Origin: Fibrisoma montanum
GTDB lineage: Bacteria; Bacteroidota; Bacteroidia; Cytophagales; Spirosomataceae
Assembly: GCF_003583365.1 (NCBI RefSeq)
Contig: NZ_QXED01000004.1
Coordinates: 310,001-374,000 of the forward strand
Direction of reading: 5' to 3'
Length of the DNA stretch: 64,000 nucleotides
Part shown: piece after piece, positions 27,386-36,836 of the stretch
How positions within the stretch are numbered: the first letter of the stretch is position 1
Layout of the letters: each line of letters begins with the position of its first letter
The notes under the pieces: model-generated
What the model was told of the DNA's origin: nothing
What the model saw: the letters and a program-made list of their open reading frames with translations, nothing else
Database searches by the model: none
Translations under genes and position numbers: made by a program

Positions 27386-27932
27386 TCTACTTGCATTCTA
27401 CGGCTTTGCAGCCCTGACCATCGGCGGTGCAATAGCTATGTTATTGACCCGAAACGTATTGTATGCCGCCTTTTTTCTGTTGTTGACCCTGCTGGGCGTA
27501 GCCGCTTTGTTTGTGCTGGCGGGTGCCGATTTTCTGGCCATTGCGCAGATCATGATCTACGTGGGCGGGGTGCTGGTGCTGGTCATCTTTGGGGTCATGC
27601 TTACGCACAAACGGGAGCCCCAGGCCGCTACGGATAGCCAGCAGCCCAACCGGATTCTGACCTTGAACCGAAACTGGGTGGGTGTACTGTTGGTAGCGAT
27701 GCCTTTGTTTCTGGCCTTGTACACCCTGTTGACGCGAACCAATTTTGCGATCATGAATCAGCCCAGCCCAGTCTGGCGGACAACGGTCGACACGATTGGT
27801 AAGCAACTGATGACCGAATACATTGTGCCGTTTGAGCTTGTTGGCATACTATTACTCGCGGCTCTGGTGGGAGCAACGTACCTGGCCTCCCCGCGTTCGA
27901 ACCCATCTACCAAACATGGAAACCGTACCTAG
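27381..27932 (+). CDS. nuoJ: NADH-quinone oxidoreductase subunit J
   Basis: A 183-residue, five-helix membrane subunit of complex I. It shows the typical NuoJ pattern: FYGFAALTIGGAIAMLLTRN, AAFFLLLTLLGVAALFVLAGADFLAIAQIMIYVGGVLVLVIFGVML, and a last helix PFELVGILLLAALVGATYLA. NuoJ forms part of the proton pathway next to the quinone site. Translation seems to start at a GTG within a dispersed repeat, giving MALLAFYGF. The 3' end overlaps nuoK by 17 bases. Confidence 0.95.
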   Translation: MALLAFYGFAALTIGGAIAMLLTRNVLYAAFFLLLTLLGVAALFVLAGADFLAIAQIMIYVGGVLVLVIFGVMLTHKREPQAATDSQQPNRILTLNRNWVGVLLVAMPLFLALYTLLTRTNFAIMNQPSPVWRTTVDTIGKQLMTEYIVPFELVGILLLAALVGATYLASPRSNPSTKHGNRT

Positions 27933-28227
27933 TCAGTTGTTTCTTATTGTCGGAGCCGCCCTGTTCAGCATCGGACTGGCCGTTGTGCTGCTCAAGCGTC
28001 ATGTAATTATGGTGCTGATGGGCATTGAATTGATGCTTAATGCCGTAAATCTTAATCTCGTGGCGTTTAGCCGGCACGACCCCGATCGTCTGCAGGGGCA
28101 AATGCTGGCGTTATTCGTGATGGTAGTAGCGGCTGCTGAATCGGCGGTGGCGCTGGCGATTGTGCTGCAAGTGTACCGGCATTTCCGGACGGCTCAGCTG
28201 GATGAGCTGAACGAATTGAAACAATAA
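27916..28227 (+). CDS. nuoK: NADH-quinone oxidoreductase subunit K
   Basis: A 103-residue three-helix subunit related to MrpC. The ATG at 27916 gives METVPSQLFLIVGAALFSIG. An earlier in-frame ATG at 27823 would add 31 residues read out of frame from nuoJ and is rejected. The conserved buried glutamates appear in MGIELMLNAVNLNLV and VVAAAESAVALAIVL, and these take part in proton transfer. The gene overlaps nuoJ by 17 bases and is followed after 4 bases by an oxygenase gene instead of nuoL. Confidence 0.95.
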   Translation: METVPSQLFLIVGAALFSIGLAVVLLKRHVIMVLMGIELMLNAVNLNLVAFSRHDPDRLQGQMLALFVMVVAAAESAVALAIVLQVYRHFRTAQLDELNELKQ

Positions 28228-28231
28228 CGGC

Positions 28232-28852
28232 ATGGACGAGCGTTTTGAGCCCATCATCGACGGAATCCTGAACCAGGGTTTTGGCATCGTTGATAATTTT
28301 CTAACGGCCGATGAGGTGGCAGCTCTGGCTTCCCGCCTGCACGAACGACGGGCACAGGGCCAGTTCCGGGCGGCTGGTATCGGTAATCAGCAGGTCGCGG
28401 TGGAAAAACAGATTCGGGGTGACGAAATCCTGTGGCTTGAGAACGAAACGGCTACACAGGAAGAAACAACGTTTCTGGCTCGGGTCGATCAGTTTATGGA
28501 GTACATGAACCAAACCTGCTATTTAGGGCTGCGGGATTCCGAATTTCATTACGCGGTGTATCCACCCGGTACGTTCTACAAACGCCACCTCGATCAGTTT
28601 CGCAGCGATTCCCGTCGGAAGCTGTCGGTAATCTGCTACCTGAATGATAACTGGCAGGAAAGCGACGGGGGGCAACTGGCGTTGTTTCTGCCGGCTACTC
28701 AACCCGGCGAGACCGAACAGGAAGTCACGATTCAGCCGATTGGAGGGCGGTTGGTGTGTTTTGAAAGCGGGCGTCTTGAACACGAAGTTCGGCCAGCCGG
28801 TCGGGAGCGATTAAGCGTAACGGGCTGGCTGAAGACGGAGGGCGTTTATTAA
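28232..28852 (+). CDS. 2-oxoglutarate/Fe(II)-dependent oxygenase (prolyl-hydroxylase-like)
   Basis: A 206-residue 2OG-Fe(II) oxygenase. The double-stranded beta-helix shows the iron triad H119-x-D121 (KRHLDQF) and H184 (RLEHEVRP), with R191 or R193 in AGRERLSVTGW as the oxoglutarate anchor. SVICYLNDNW and GGQLALFLP are typical of the PHD/EGLN-like prolyl hydroxylase group. It is inserted in the nuo operon between nuoK and nuoL. One inference is that it hydroxylates a proline-rich protein, and the neighbouring NuoI tail is an obvious candidate substrate. A role in oxygen sensing for complex I, or a translation-factor target, is equally possible. Confidence 0.85.
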   Translation: MDERFEPIIDGILNQGFGIVDNFLTADEVAALASRLHERRAQGQFRAAGIGNQQVAVEKQIRGDEILWLENETATQEETTFLARVDQFMEYMNQTCYLGLRDSEFHYAVYPPGTFYKRHLDQFRSDSRRKLSVICYLNDNWQESDGGQLALFLPATQPGETEQEVTIQPIGGRLVCFESGRLEHEVRPAGRERLSVTGWLKTEGVY

Positions 28853-29022
28853 GTGGCCGCCACCTACCTAAGCCTTTGCCGCTGATTCCGACATGCTGCT
28901 GCCGACACAACGGGCAGGCGATAAGGGAAGACGGCGTACTGACAGGCTACTAAGTGGCCAAAACACGAGTTTGGTTAAAGGCGGCAGATTCGGGATATTT
29001 GCGGCCAAATCGATTGCTGCGA

Positions 29023-30936
29023 ATGCCCGACGACGTACCACCCATTCTTCCTTTGCTGACGGCTGCGATTCTGCTTATGCCCTTCGCCGGTTTCCTGAGC
29101 CTGCTGGAGGCCGGGCACCGCTCGGCTGGTCGTATGGCCGTGCTGCTGACGGGCCTGGGCCTGGTTGCTTCAAGTCTACTGGCCTACTCCTTGCCGGTGC
29201 AGCCTGTTGCGTTGCAAACCAATTGGGTATCCTTTCAGAATAGTACAGTTAACGTAGGCTTCCGGCTCGATGCGCTGACCGGGCTCATGCTGATACTTGT
29301 GCATGGCGTAGCTTTGCTGGTGCAACTCTATTCGATTTCGTACCTGCACGACGAGCCAAAACTACCCCGCTATTTTGCGTATCTGCAATTGTTTGTCGGG
29401 GCCATGCTGGGCATCGTACTGGCTGGTGATTTAATCATCATGTACGCATTCTGGGAACTGGTAGGGCTCGCGTCGTACCTGCTCATCGGCTTTTATACGG
29501 AGCGCCCATCGGCGGTTCGGGCGGCTAAAAAAGCATTTCTGATGAACCGGATCGGCGACGTTGGCTTCCTGATCGGTATCTTCCTGGTGAATTTCTATAC
29601 CAATTCCACTGAGTTGCCGGCTGAGGGGGCTTCGGTTTTGCCTACGGTCGTTGGGCTGTGTCTGTTCATGGGCTGCGTGGGCAAGTCGGCGCAGTTTCCG
29701 CTGCTGACCTGGCTCCCGGATGCGATGGAGGGGCCAACGCCTGTATCAGCGTTGCTTCATGCGGCTACGATGGTGGCTGCGGGTATCTTCCTGCTACTAC
29801 GTATCTACCCGATCTTGTCGCCGGATGCGCTGAGCATCATAGCACTGGTGGGTACCATTACGGCTGTATGGGGTGGGTACTCCGCCGTTTTTCAGCATGA
29901 TATCAAGAAGGTGCTGGCGTTCTCAACCGTTTCGCAACTGGGCCTGATGGTGGCTGGGGTAGGAACGGGGAATCCGACGGGCGCTTTGTTTCACCTGCTG
30001 ACCCACGCGTTCTTCAAAGCCGGCTTATTTTTGAGTGTCGGCGCCGTCATTCATGGCGTAGAAACGCAGGATATGCGGCTCATGGGCGGTCTCCGAAAAG
30101 CGTTGCCCGTTACGTTCGTGGCCTACACGGTCTGTGCGGCTGCGTTGGCCGGCCTGCCTTTATTATCCGGATTTTTATCCAAGGAAGTGATTATAGCCGG
30201 GGCGTTTCAGTGGGCTGACGCACAGGAAGCCGGTTTGCCGCACGCCATCCCGGTGCTGTTGCTCTTTTCGTCAGGGTTGACGGCTCTGTATATGGTTCGG
30301 CAGTGGCAGCTGGTGTTTTTTGGCCCGTACCGGAACGACGAGCTGCCTCTCCAGCAGGTCCACGAACCCGATGCGCTGATGCGCATACCCGTTGGCTTGC
30401 TGGCCCTGCTGTCGGTTGGCTTCTGGTTCTCGCTTAACCCCTTTCACGCCCAGGACGGCTGGTTTTTCAATCAATTTCCCCCGGCGACTGAACTGCCCGA
30501 GATAAGCTGGCTGGCACCTGTCTCCATCGCCCTGGTGGCGATGGGCGGTTACGTTGGCTACCGGCTGCGCAACCACGACAGCAACGCCGGCGCCATGACC
30601 CGCAGCTACGTCCGGCTGTCGGTCGAATACGGGTTCCTGGATACGCTGTATCAGGTTGTTGTCATCAAACCGGTTCGACAACTGGCCTCGCTGTTATACC
30701 GGGCCGACCAACGCGTAGTTGACGGGGCGGTCAATGGACTGGGCATTGGTTCGGTTGTTACGGCGCACCTGACTAACGTGCTGGATCGGTGGGGTGTCGA
30801 TGGCATTGTCAACGGTGCAGCCTGGGTAGCTGGTCGGCTGGGCCGGCTGACGCGTTCGGTTCAGAACGGCCGCATACAGTCGTACATTACGGCGGCCGTT
30901 GTGGGGTTGCTATTAATGTTGTGGTGGCTCCTGTAA
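29023..30936 (+). CDS. nuoL: NADH-quinone oxidoreductase subunit L
   Basis: A 637-residue antiporter-like proton-pumping subunit of complex I. The ATG at 29023 (MPDDVPPILPLLTAAILL) puts the first helix at the N-terminus; an in-frame GTG at 28954 would add a hydrophilic 23-residue leader. Conserved features include the FWELVGLASYLLIGFY glutamate helix, MNRIGDVGFLIGIF, LLTWLPDAMEGPTPVSALLHAATMVAAG and HDIKKVLAFSTVSQLGLM, with the long lateral helix and last membrane helix at the C-terminus. NuoL lies at the far end of the membrane arm. It follows the oxygenase after about 170 bases. Confidence 0.96.
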   Translation: MPDDVPPILPLLTAAILLMPFAGFLSLLEAGHRSAGRMAVLLTGLGLVASSLLAYSLPVQPVALQTNWVSFQNSTVNVGFRLDALTGLMLILVHGVALLVQLYSISYLHDEPKLPRYFAYLQLFVGAMLGIVLAGDLIIMYAFWELVGLASYLLIGFYTERPSAVRAAKKAFLMNRIGDVGFLIGIFLVNFYTNSTELPAEGASVLPTVVGLCLFMGCVGKSAQFPLLTWLPDAMEGPTPVSALLHAATMVAAGIFLLLRIYPILSPDALSIIALVGTITAVWGGYSAVFQHDIKKVLAFSTVSQLGLMVAGVGTGNPTGALFHLLTHAFFKAGLFLSVGAVIHGVETQDMRLMGGLRKALPVTFVAYTVCAAALAGLPLLSGFLSKEVIIAGAFQWADAQEAGLPHAIPVLLLFSSGLTALYMVRQWQLVFFGPYRNDELPLQQVHEPDALMRIPVGLLALLSVGFWFSLNPFHAQDGWFFNQFPPATELPEISWLAPVSIALVAMGGYVGYRLRNHDSNAGAMTRSYVRLSVEYGFLDTLYQVVVIKPVRQLASLLYRADQRVVDGAVNGLGIGSVVTAHLTNVLDRWGVDGIVNGAAWVAGRLGRLTRSVQNGRIQSYITAAVVGLLLMLWWLL

Positions 30937-30991
30937 AGTGGCTTTATGTCCACTTCGTGCGTTAATTGCGGGTTCAGGCCCGCTTATATCT

Positions 30992-32671
30992 ATGGTGCTA
31001 ACGTTACTTATTTTCATACCCATCGCCGGATCGTTGCTGGTTGCTCTGCTGCCCGATCAGCGGGCTGCGCTGTTCAAATGGATAGCCCTCGGAGTGGCTA
31101 TTCTTGAACTGATACTGAGCGGCTTCGCCTACGTTGGATTCGATACAAAGCAGGTGGGCTATCAGCTGCTCGAACAGACCGACTGGATAACCGTACCGCT
31201 GGGTAATCTGGGGGTGGCCTCAATCGACTACGTCGTCGGTGTAGATGGAATCAGCCTGCCGCTGGTGGTGCTGTCGGCGGTCGTCCTGCTGGCGGGCGTT
31301 ATTTCGTCCTGGACCATCGACCACCGGCAGAAAGCCTATTTTGCGTTGTATCTGCTCCTGACGGGCACGGTTATGGGGTGCTTTGTCGCGCTGGATTTCT
31401 TTCTGTTCTTCCTGTTTTTTGAGTTCATGCTCCTGCCGATGTATTTCCTCATCGGGCTCTGGGGCGGTCCCCGGCGCGAATACGCGTCTATCAAGTTCTT
31501 CCTGTATACGCTGCTGGGGTCGCTGCTGATTCTGTTGGTCATGATTGGATTGTACCTGTCGGTAATCGATCCGATCAGCACGGCCGTAGCGGTTGGCCTC
31601 ATAAATGATTCTTCGGAGGCAACGGCCGACGTAGTACGCCTGATACAGATTCAACTCCGCGATTATCAATTAAATCCGGCCGTGGTAGTGCATACGTTTG
31701 ACATGCGATACCTGGCCGACGGTGGGAATTACCTGCCCAATGCTTTCCTGAGCCTGACCGGCGAAACCATCGTACTGGGGCTTCCGGCCCGGCTCCTGGC
31801 CTTTTGGGCGGTGTTTATTGGCTTTGCTATCAAGCTGCCTATTGTTCCACTGCATACCTGGCTGCCGGACGCCCACGTTGAAGCGCCAACACCCGTGTCG
31901 GTTGTGCTGGCGGGCGTACTGCTCAAGATCGGTGGCTACGGGTTTCTGCGTATTGCGTGGGGACTGTTTCCGGATGGCGGTGCCGAGTTCGCCCGGACGC
32001 TGGCCGGGCTGGGTACATTGTCGATTGTGTACGGTGGGCTGAATGCCCTGGCGCAGTACGACGTAAAGAAAATGATTGCGTACTCGTCGGTGTCGCACAT
32101 GGGATTCGTCTTGCTGGGCGTAGCTTCCCTAACGGCCGAAGGCATCAACGGTGCGATTTACCAGATGGTGAGCCACGGGGTGCTGTCGGCGATGCTGTTC
32201 CTGATTGCGGGCGTGGTGTATGACCGGACCCACGACCGGCGGATTGACTCGTACCGGGGGTTAATGCAGCCTATGCCTCAGTACACTACGTTAACGGCCA
32301 TTGCGTTTTTTGGATCGCTCGGTCTGCCGGGCTTCTCTGGTTTTGTGGGCGAACTGTTCACCCTGATGGGCAGTTTTCAGTCGCTCTGGCTGCCGGGCTG
32401 GTATACGGCGGTTTCGACACTGGGCATTGTGCTGGCAGCCGCCTACTTCCTCTGGACGCTGCAGCGAATGTTCTTCGGGTCGTTCTGGTCGCGGCACGAA
32501 ACGAGTACCCAGACCGGTGTGTCAGTGCTGACCGACCTGACCGCCCGGGAAAGACTCCTGCTCATTCCGCTGGGAATCCTGGCGCTGGTTCTTGGCCTTT
32601 TCCCTAATCTGATCTTCAACCTGACGAGCGCTACAGTGGCGCAATGGCTGGAGAAGTTTATGGTGCAGTGA
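30992..32671 (+). CDS. nuoM: NADH-quinone oxidoreductase subunit M
   Basis: A 559-residue antiporter-like subunit. The ATG at 30992 (MVLTLLIFIPIAGSLLVALL) begins the first helix; an in-frame GTG at 30938 would add 18 less convincing residues. Conserved motifs include FFLFFLFFEFMLLPMYFLIGLWGG (the proton-channel glutamate), KLPIVPLHTWLPDAHVEAPTPVSVVLAGVLLKIGGYG split across the central helices, and YDVKKMIAYSSVSHMGFVLLG. It ends the operon: nuoN, which usually follows, is not present. The next gene is on the opposite strand. Confidence 0.96.
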   Translation: MVLTLLIFIPIAGSLLVALLPDQRAALFKWIALGVAILELILSGFAYVGFDTKQVGYQLLEQTDWITVPLGNLGVASIDYVVGVDGISLPLVVLSAVVLLAGVISSWTIDHRQKAYFALYLLLTGTVMGCFVALDFFLFFLFFEFMLLPMYFLIGLWGGPRREYASIKFFLYTLLGSLLILLVMIGLYLSVIDPISTAVAVGLINDSSEATADVVRLIQIQLRDYQLNPAVVVHTFDMRYLADGGNYLPNAFLSLTGETIVLGLPARLLAFWAVFIGFAIKLPIVPLHTWLPDAHVEAPTPVSVVLAGVLLKIGGYGFLRIAWGLFPDGGAEFARTLAGLGTLSIVYGGLNALAQYDVKKMIAYSSVSHMGFVLLGVASLTAEGINGAIYQMVSHGVLSAMLFLIAGVVYDRTHDRRIDSYRGLMQPMPQYTTLTAIAFFGSLGLPGFSGFVGELFTLMGSFQSLWLPGWYTAVSTLGIVLAAAYFLWTLQRMFFGSFWSRHETSTQTGVSVLTDLTARERLLLIPLGILALVLGLFPNLIFNLTSATVAQWLEKFMVQ

Positions 32672-32893
32672 GACAGGGCCACATTTTCCAATAAATGTTG
32701 GCAGTTATTTCCAGCGCGTTACGGGCGACCCGTCGGTAGTAATTACACAACGCAATCACCGTAGTGCGGTCCTGAAGCCATAAACTCAGGACGTACCTAC
32801 TATGCTGAGGCCATAGTTTAAACGTTTTTACAATTAGCAGGATACGTCTACGGCGCTTAGGCTACGTTCTGCCAGTCATCCATGCCGGGACCG

Positions 32894-34558
32894 CTACCGG
32901 GCGTATTGCCGTCTGCGTATGAACTGCCACACTACGCCGACAAGACCAACCAGCACCAGCGGGCCAAGCAGGTTCAGGAGCTGCCAGGTCGTCCGTTCAC
33001 TCTTCAGGCGGATGGTGTCCAGGGGCCGCAGCGTAACGGTCCGGTTCCGGGCCGCTATTACTCCGTCCGGGTCGATCAGGTAATCGATGGCGTTCAGCGT
33101 AAAGTCTTTGTTGGCAAACGTCGTGCGCGTGAAACGGTCGTAGCCGAGGGGCAGTGGCGCATTCCGTTTGTAGTCAACGTCGTTAACAACCAGATCACCG
33201 TCAGAACAAACCATCACCCGCGACGCAGCCCCTTCCGGCTTGAAACCACTGGCGCGGGGGTCGCCGGGGAGGATGCGGTTCGCGAACAGTGATCGAAACC
33301 GACCTTCCATCAGGCAACCGATGATGCGAACGCCACCGTCGTAGGTGCTTGGGTCGGGTTGCTGGCGGGCTTCGTTATACGCAACGACGGCCGGTGCCTG
33401 CAAAACCTTGGTGTACGGCGAGGTGAGCAGCAACGGCGTCTTCTGAATACCCGGCGAACGTACGGTATCCAGCGTACTGGTGAAACGCGCCCAGACCAGA
33501 TCGAGGTTGCGGACAATCGGGTTGCGCGAGTTGCCGAAATTGTTGATGATCGGATAAAACCGCCAGGGGAGCAACTGGACGTTGGGTTTATCGCCCAGGT
33601 TCCCGACATTGAGCGGGATAGAGGCACACCGCAAATCCTTCACTACGTCGCGGTTGACCCGAACGCCCCAGCGAAAAAACAGGTCATCGAGGTTCAGGTT
33701 CAGCGGTTGAGCAAACGTACCATCAGCCCCGACGCTATCGACCCGCTGTCCATCTACAAAAAACAGCGCCCGACCGCCGTTGACCACGAACTGATCCATC
33801 TTGAACACTTCATCGTCGGAGAAAGGCTGGTCGGGTTTGGGTACCAGAATCAGATCAAGACCCGCAATAGGCCCCGGTTTGGTCATGTCGACGAAAAACA
33901 GGTCGTAGTTCTCCTGCACCGATGCCAGCAGGTCGGAGAAGCGCGAAGGCGGTACGTTCGTGTGCGCAACCAGCCCGACGCGTCGGCGATTTCCTTCCGT
34001 CTGGGTCAGCTTCCGAATGGCCGCTGCCAGCTGGAATTCAACGCCTTCGTACGACTGGTTCAGTTGCTCCTGGGGCGAACTGGCTTTGTTGCCTTTCAAC
34101 AGCAGAACGGCCGTTTCTTTCCCTTTGTACGACACCAGTGCTCCCGGAAAAATCAGCTTTTCGACCCGCTTTCCTCCTTCGTTGTTGATCACGTTGGTAG
34201 GCAACAGACCCTGCTGCTGGAGCCGGTCAATCAACTTGTTTTTCGCGTCGGTTTCGGTAATGCCATCCGGATCAATGAAGCGATACGTTACGTTCTTACC
34301 TGCCCGGGCCTGAAACTCATCGAGGGTTTCGCGGACTGCGTTTTCCAGTCGTTTGAAGCCGGCTGGTAATTCACCCGTCAGGTATACGTTGACATGAACA
34401 TCGTCGTCCAGACCTTCCAGCAGGTTGCGGGTGGCCGTTGACAGCGTGTAGCGTTTTTCTTCGGTGAGGTCAACCCGAAAGAATACGAATGCCGAAAGAA
34501 TATTGATAATCACCAGAACGGCCACGATCAGGCCGGTGCGTAACAAAGCAGATCTCAT
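32894..34558 (-). CDS. gldG: Gliding motility ABC transporter-associated protein GldG
   Basis: A 554-residue protein of the GldG/IftA ABC-type uncharacterised transport family. One membrane helix lies at the N-terminus (residues ~8-28), followed by FRVDLTEEKRYTLSTATRNLLEGL, a typical GldG opening. A large extracytoplasmic domain (KGNKASSPQEQLNQSYEGVEFQLA) follows, and a C-terminal helix (LLNLLGPLVLVGLVGVVWQF) precedes a basic tail. GldG works with GldF and GldA in the gliding/T9SS-linked ABC system of Bacteroidota. gldF, which often sits directly upstream, is absent here: the upstream neighbour is a divergent SRPBCC gene. Confidence 0.9.
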   Translation of the reverse strand: MRSALLRTGLIVAVLVIINILSAFVFFRVDLTEEKRYTLSTATRNLLEGLDDDVHVNVYLTGELPAGFKRLENAVRETLDEFQARAGKNVTYRFIDPDGITETDAKNKLIDRLQQQGLLPTNVINNEGGKRVEKLIFPGALVSYKGKETAVLLLKGNKASSPQEQLNQSYEGVEFQLAAAIRKLTQTEGNRRRVGLVAHTNVPPSRFSDLLASVQENYDLFFVDMTKPGPIAGLDLILVPKPDQPFSDDEVFKMDQFVVNGGRALFFVDGQRVDSVGADGTFAQPLNLNLDDLFFRWGVRVNRDVVKDLRCASIPLNVGNLGDKPNVQLLPWRFYPIINNFGNSRNPIVRNLDLVWARFTSTLDTVRSPGIQKTPLLLTSPYTKVLQAPAVVAYNEARQQPDPSTYDGGVRIIGCLMEGRFRSLFANRILPGDPRASGFKPEGAASRVMVCSDGDLVVNDVDYKRNAPLPLGYDRFTRTTFANKDFTLNAIDYLIDPDGVIAARNRTVTLRPLDTIRLKSERTTWQLLNLLGPLVLVGLVGVVWQFIRRRQYAR

Positions 34559-34792
34559 ACTGGACTATAAACGAACGAGCCGGGTAAGTTGGTAGCCGGA
34601 AGGCAAAAAAACGAATTGTCGGTCAATTAATCGCAGCCGCTGCCCGCGATGCCGGCCAAGAGACTCCATTCAATCATAAATCGCAACATTCGTGTAGTAG
34701 CTAAGTTTGCATATAGAGTAGCGCGGGTCATTCGGCTTGCGCTTTTTTCTTTTACGACAGGAAGTCATCAAACAACGTAAACCTCAATCATT

Positions 34793-35683
34793 ATGGCAAG
34801 AACCGCAAATTTAGCGCAGGCCGGCGTGCTGGACATCGCACCCGTCGACCCGATTCCGAGCGGATCAAGTAAGATTAATGTCGGTCAGAATGAACGCTGG
34901 CTATCGGTGGGTGCCGGGTTGCTGGTAGCCAATATCGGTATACGCCGGGGCGGTATCGGCGGAGTTCTGCTGACGGCGCTCGGCGCGACATTAGCCTTGC
35001 GGGGCGCTTCCGGGTATTGCCCGATCAACGACGCTCTGGGCCGCGATACGTCCGACGATAAAACCGAAACCAACGTACTGGAAATTTCCAAGTCCGTTAC
35101 GATCAACAAACCCCGCGAGGAGGTGTATCAGTTCTGGCGGAAGCTGGAAAACCTGCCGCAGTTCATGCGGCATCTGGAAGACGTGAAGCAGACTGACGAA
35201 CGCCGGTCGCACTGGGTTGCGCGGCTCGACAGCGAGAACATAGCGGCCAAAGCGTTACCGAAAGTGGAATGGGATGCCGACATCGTTGAGGAAGAAGAAA
35301 ACAGCCGGCTGGTCTGGCGGTCGGTTCCGGGGGCTACCATCGACAACTCAGGCGAGGTCCGTTTTGTGGACGCGCCCGGTAACCGCGGCACCGAAGTACA
35401 CGCGACCATCAAGTATCGTCCACCGCAGGGGATCGTGGGCGAGGCCGTGTTGAAGCTGCTTAATCCGGCTTTCAAACAGATGGTTAAAGAAGACATCCGG
35501 CGGTTCAAGCGGCTGATGGAAACCGGCGAAATTCCGACGAATGAAGGGCCCTCGGGCCGGAAGCCGGAAACGATCAACCCCGCGTTGCGGCAGCCAATCC
35601 AGAATACGCAGACCACGCCCCAACAGGATACCCCTCAAAGTCAAACTAAACCCTCGATCACCGATGAGAGCATTGTGTTATAA
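34793..35683 (+). CDS. SRPBCC (polyketide cyclase/dehydrase-like) protein with N-terminal DUF2892-like segment
   Basis: A 296-residue protein. Residues ~30-80 form a DUF2892/YgaP-type membrane hairpin (NERWLSVGAGLLVANIGIRRGG, LLTALGATLALRGASGYCPIND). Residues ~93-245 form a START/SRPBCC helix-grip domain (ISKSVTINKPREEVYQFWRKLENLPQFMRHLEDV, VEWDADIVEEEENSRLVWRSVPG). A Gln/Thr/Pro-rich tail ends it. Such proteins bind hydrophobic ligands, but their role is not established. The stop overlaps the start of the next gene by 20 bases, so the two are coupled. Start is ATG 34793. Confidence 0.85.
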   Translation: MARTANLAQAGVLDIAPVDPIPSGSSKINVGQNERWLSVGAGLLVANIGIRRGGIGGVLLTALGATLALRGASGYCPINDALGRDTSDDKTETNVLEISKSVTINKPREEVYQFWRKLENLPQFMRHLEDVKQTDERRSHWVARLDSENIAAKALPKVEWDADIVEEEENSRLVWRSVPGATIDNSGEVRFVDAPGNRGTEVHATIKYRPPQGIVGEAVLKLLNPAFKQMVKEDIRRFKRLMETGEIPTNEGPSGRKPETINPALRQPIQNTQTTPQQDTPQSQTKPSITDESIVL

Positions 35684-36833
35684 CGGCCGCAACGATCTAC
35701 GGGTTGAGCGGGTACCCGATCCTGAAATCGTAAACCCGCAGGACATTATCTTACGGGTCATCATGTCGTCGGTATGTGGCTCCGACCTGCATCTGCTCAA
35801 TGGCTACGTACCGACCATGCAGGAAGGCGACATCATTGGCCATGAATTCATCGGCGAGGTCGTGGAGATTGGGCCGGACGTGAAAAAGCTACGTCGGGGC
35901 GACCGCGTGGTAGTCGGCTCGATCATTGGCTGTGGCGAATGCAGCTACTGCCAGTCGCAATCGTGGTCACTTTGCGACAACTCGAACCCGAACGCCTACA
36001 TGGTTGAGCCGCTTTATGGCTATTCACCCGCGGGTATTTTTGGGTATTCGCACGCGTTTGGCGGATACGCCGGCAGTCATGCCGAATACATCCGCGTACC
36101 ATTTGCCGACCGCGGTTGTTTCCTGATTCCGGAGGGGGTGAAAGATGAGTCGGCGGTGTTCTGCTCTGATGCTTTCCCGACGGGATTCATGGGCGCTGAT
36201 ATGGCCGACATCCGGCCGGGCGATACGGTGGCGGTCTGGGGCTGCGGGGCTGTCGGGCAGATGGCCATTCGCAGTGCTTACCTGCTGGGCGCTGAGCGCG
36301 TGATTGCTATGGATCGCCATAAACACCTGCTTGAACAGGCCAAAAACAACAGCAACGCCGAGGTGCTGAGCATTGACGAAATTGACATCCAGGAAGCGTT
36401 GAAGGAGATGACCGGTGGCCGCGGCCCCGACCGCTGCATTGATGCTGTCGGGATGGAGGCCGTCAGCAGCAGTCCGCAGTACTACTACGATAAAGCCAAG
36501 CAGTGGGTACGGCTCGAAAACGACCGGCCCATCGTTCTGCGCGAAGCGATCAAAGCCTGCCGGAAGGGCGGTACGATTTCCATAATCGGTGTCTACGGTG
36601 GCTTTGTCGATTCAATACCGATGGGCGCGGCCATGAACAAGGGCCTGACGTTCAAGATGGGGCAGATGCACGCTCAGAAGTACATTCCGCGCTTGCTCGA
36701 CTACGTAGCCAACGGTCAGGTAGACACCTCCGATCTGCTGACGTACAAGATGCCGCTGGAAGAAGGACAACGCGGTTACGACTACTTTAACTCGAAGTCA
36801 AACAACACAACCCGGGTCGTTTTCACGCCGTGA
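35664..36833 (+). CDS. Zinc-dependent alcohol dehydrogenase (formaldehyde dehydrogenase-like MDR)
   Basis: A 389-residue medium-chain dehydrogenase. The ATG at 35664 begins MRALCYNGRNDLRVERVPDP, the usual start of glutathione-independent formaldehyde dehydrogenase-like enzymes; a longer in-frame reading would include 41 residues from inside the SRPBCC gene. Catalytic zinc ligands lie in MSSVCGSDLH and GHEFIGEVVE, structural zinc cysteines in GCGECSYCQSQSWSLCDN, and the NAD-binding site in VWGCGAVGQMAIRSA. The SRPBCC-MDR pairing with overlap is a two-gene operon. The substrate is uncertain. Confidence 0.9.
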   Translation: MRALCYNGRNDLRVERVPDPEIVNPQDIILRVIMSSVCGSDLHLLNGYVPTMQEGDIIGHEFIGEVVEIGPDVKKLRRGDRVVVGSIIGCGECSYCQSQSWSLCDNSNPNAYMVEPLYGYSPAGIFGYSHAFGGYAGSHAEYIRVPFADRGCFLIPEGVKDESAVFCSDAFPTGFMGADMADIRPGDTVAVWGCGAVGQMAIRSAYLLGAERVIAMDRHKHLLEQAKNNSNAEVLSIDEIDIQEALKEMTGGRGPDRCIDAVGMEAVSSSPQYYYDKAKQWVRLENDRPIVLREAIKACRKGGTISIIGVYGGFVDSIPMGAAMNKGLTFKMGQMHAQKYIPRLLDYVANGQVDTSDLLTYKMPLEEGQRGYDYFNSKSNNTTRVVFTP

Positions 36834-36836
36834 AAG

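Noticed and set aside
32672-32893. Possible degenerate nuoN in the gap after nuoM
   Set aside because: The gap is 222 bases with no open frame or membrane-helix pattern; nuoN would need about 1400 bases.
33359-34369. 336-codon open frame opposite gldG
   Set aside because: gldG is well supported; the antisense reading has no signal, no domain and shadow-like composition.
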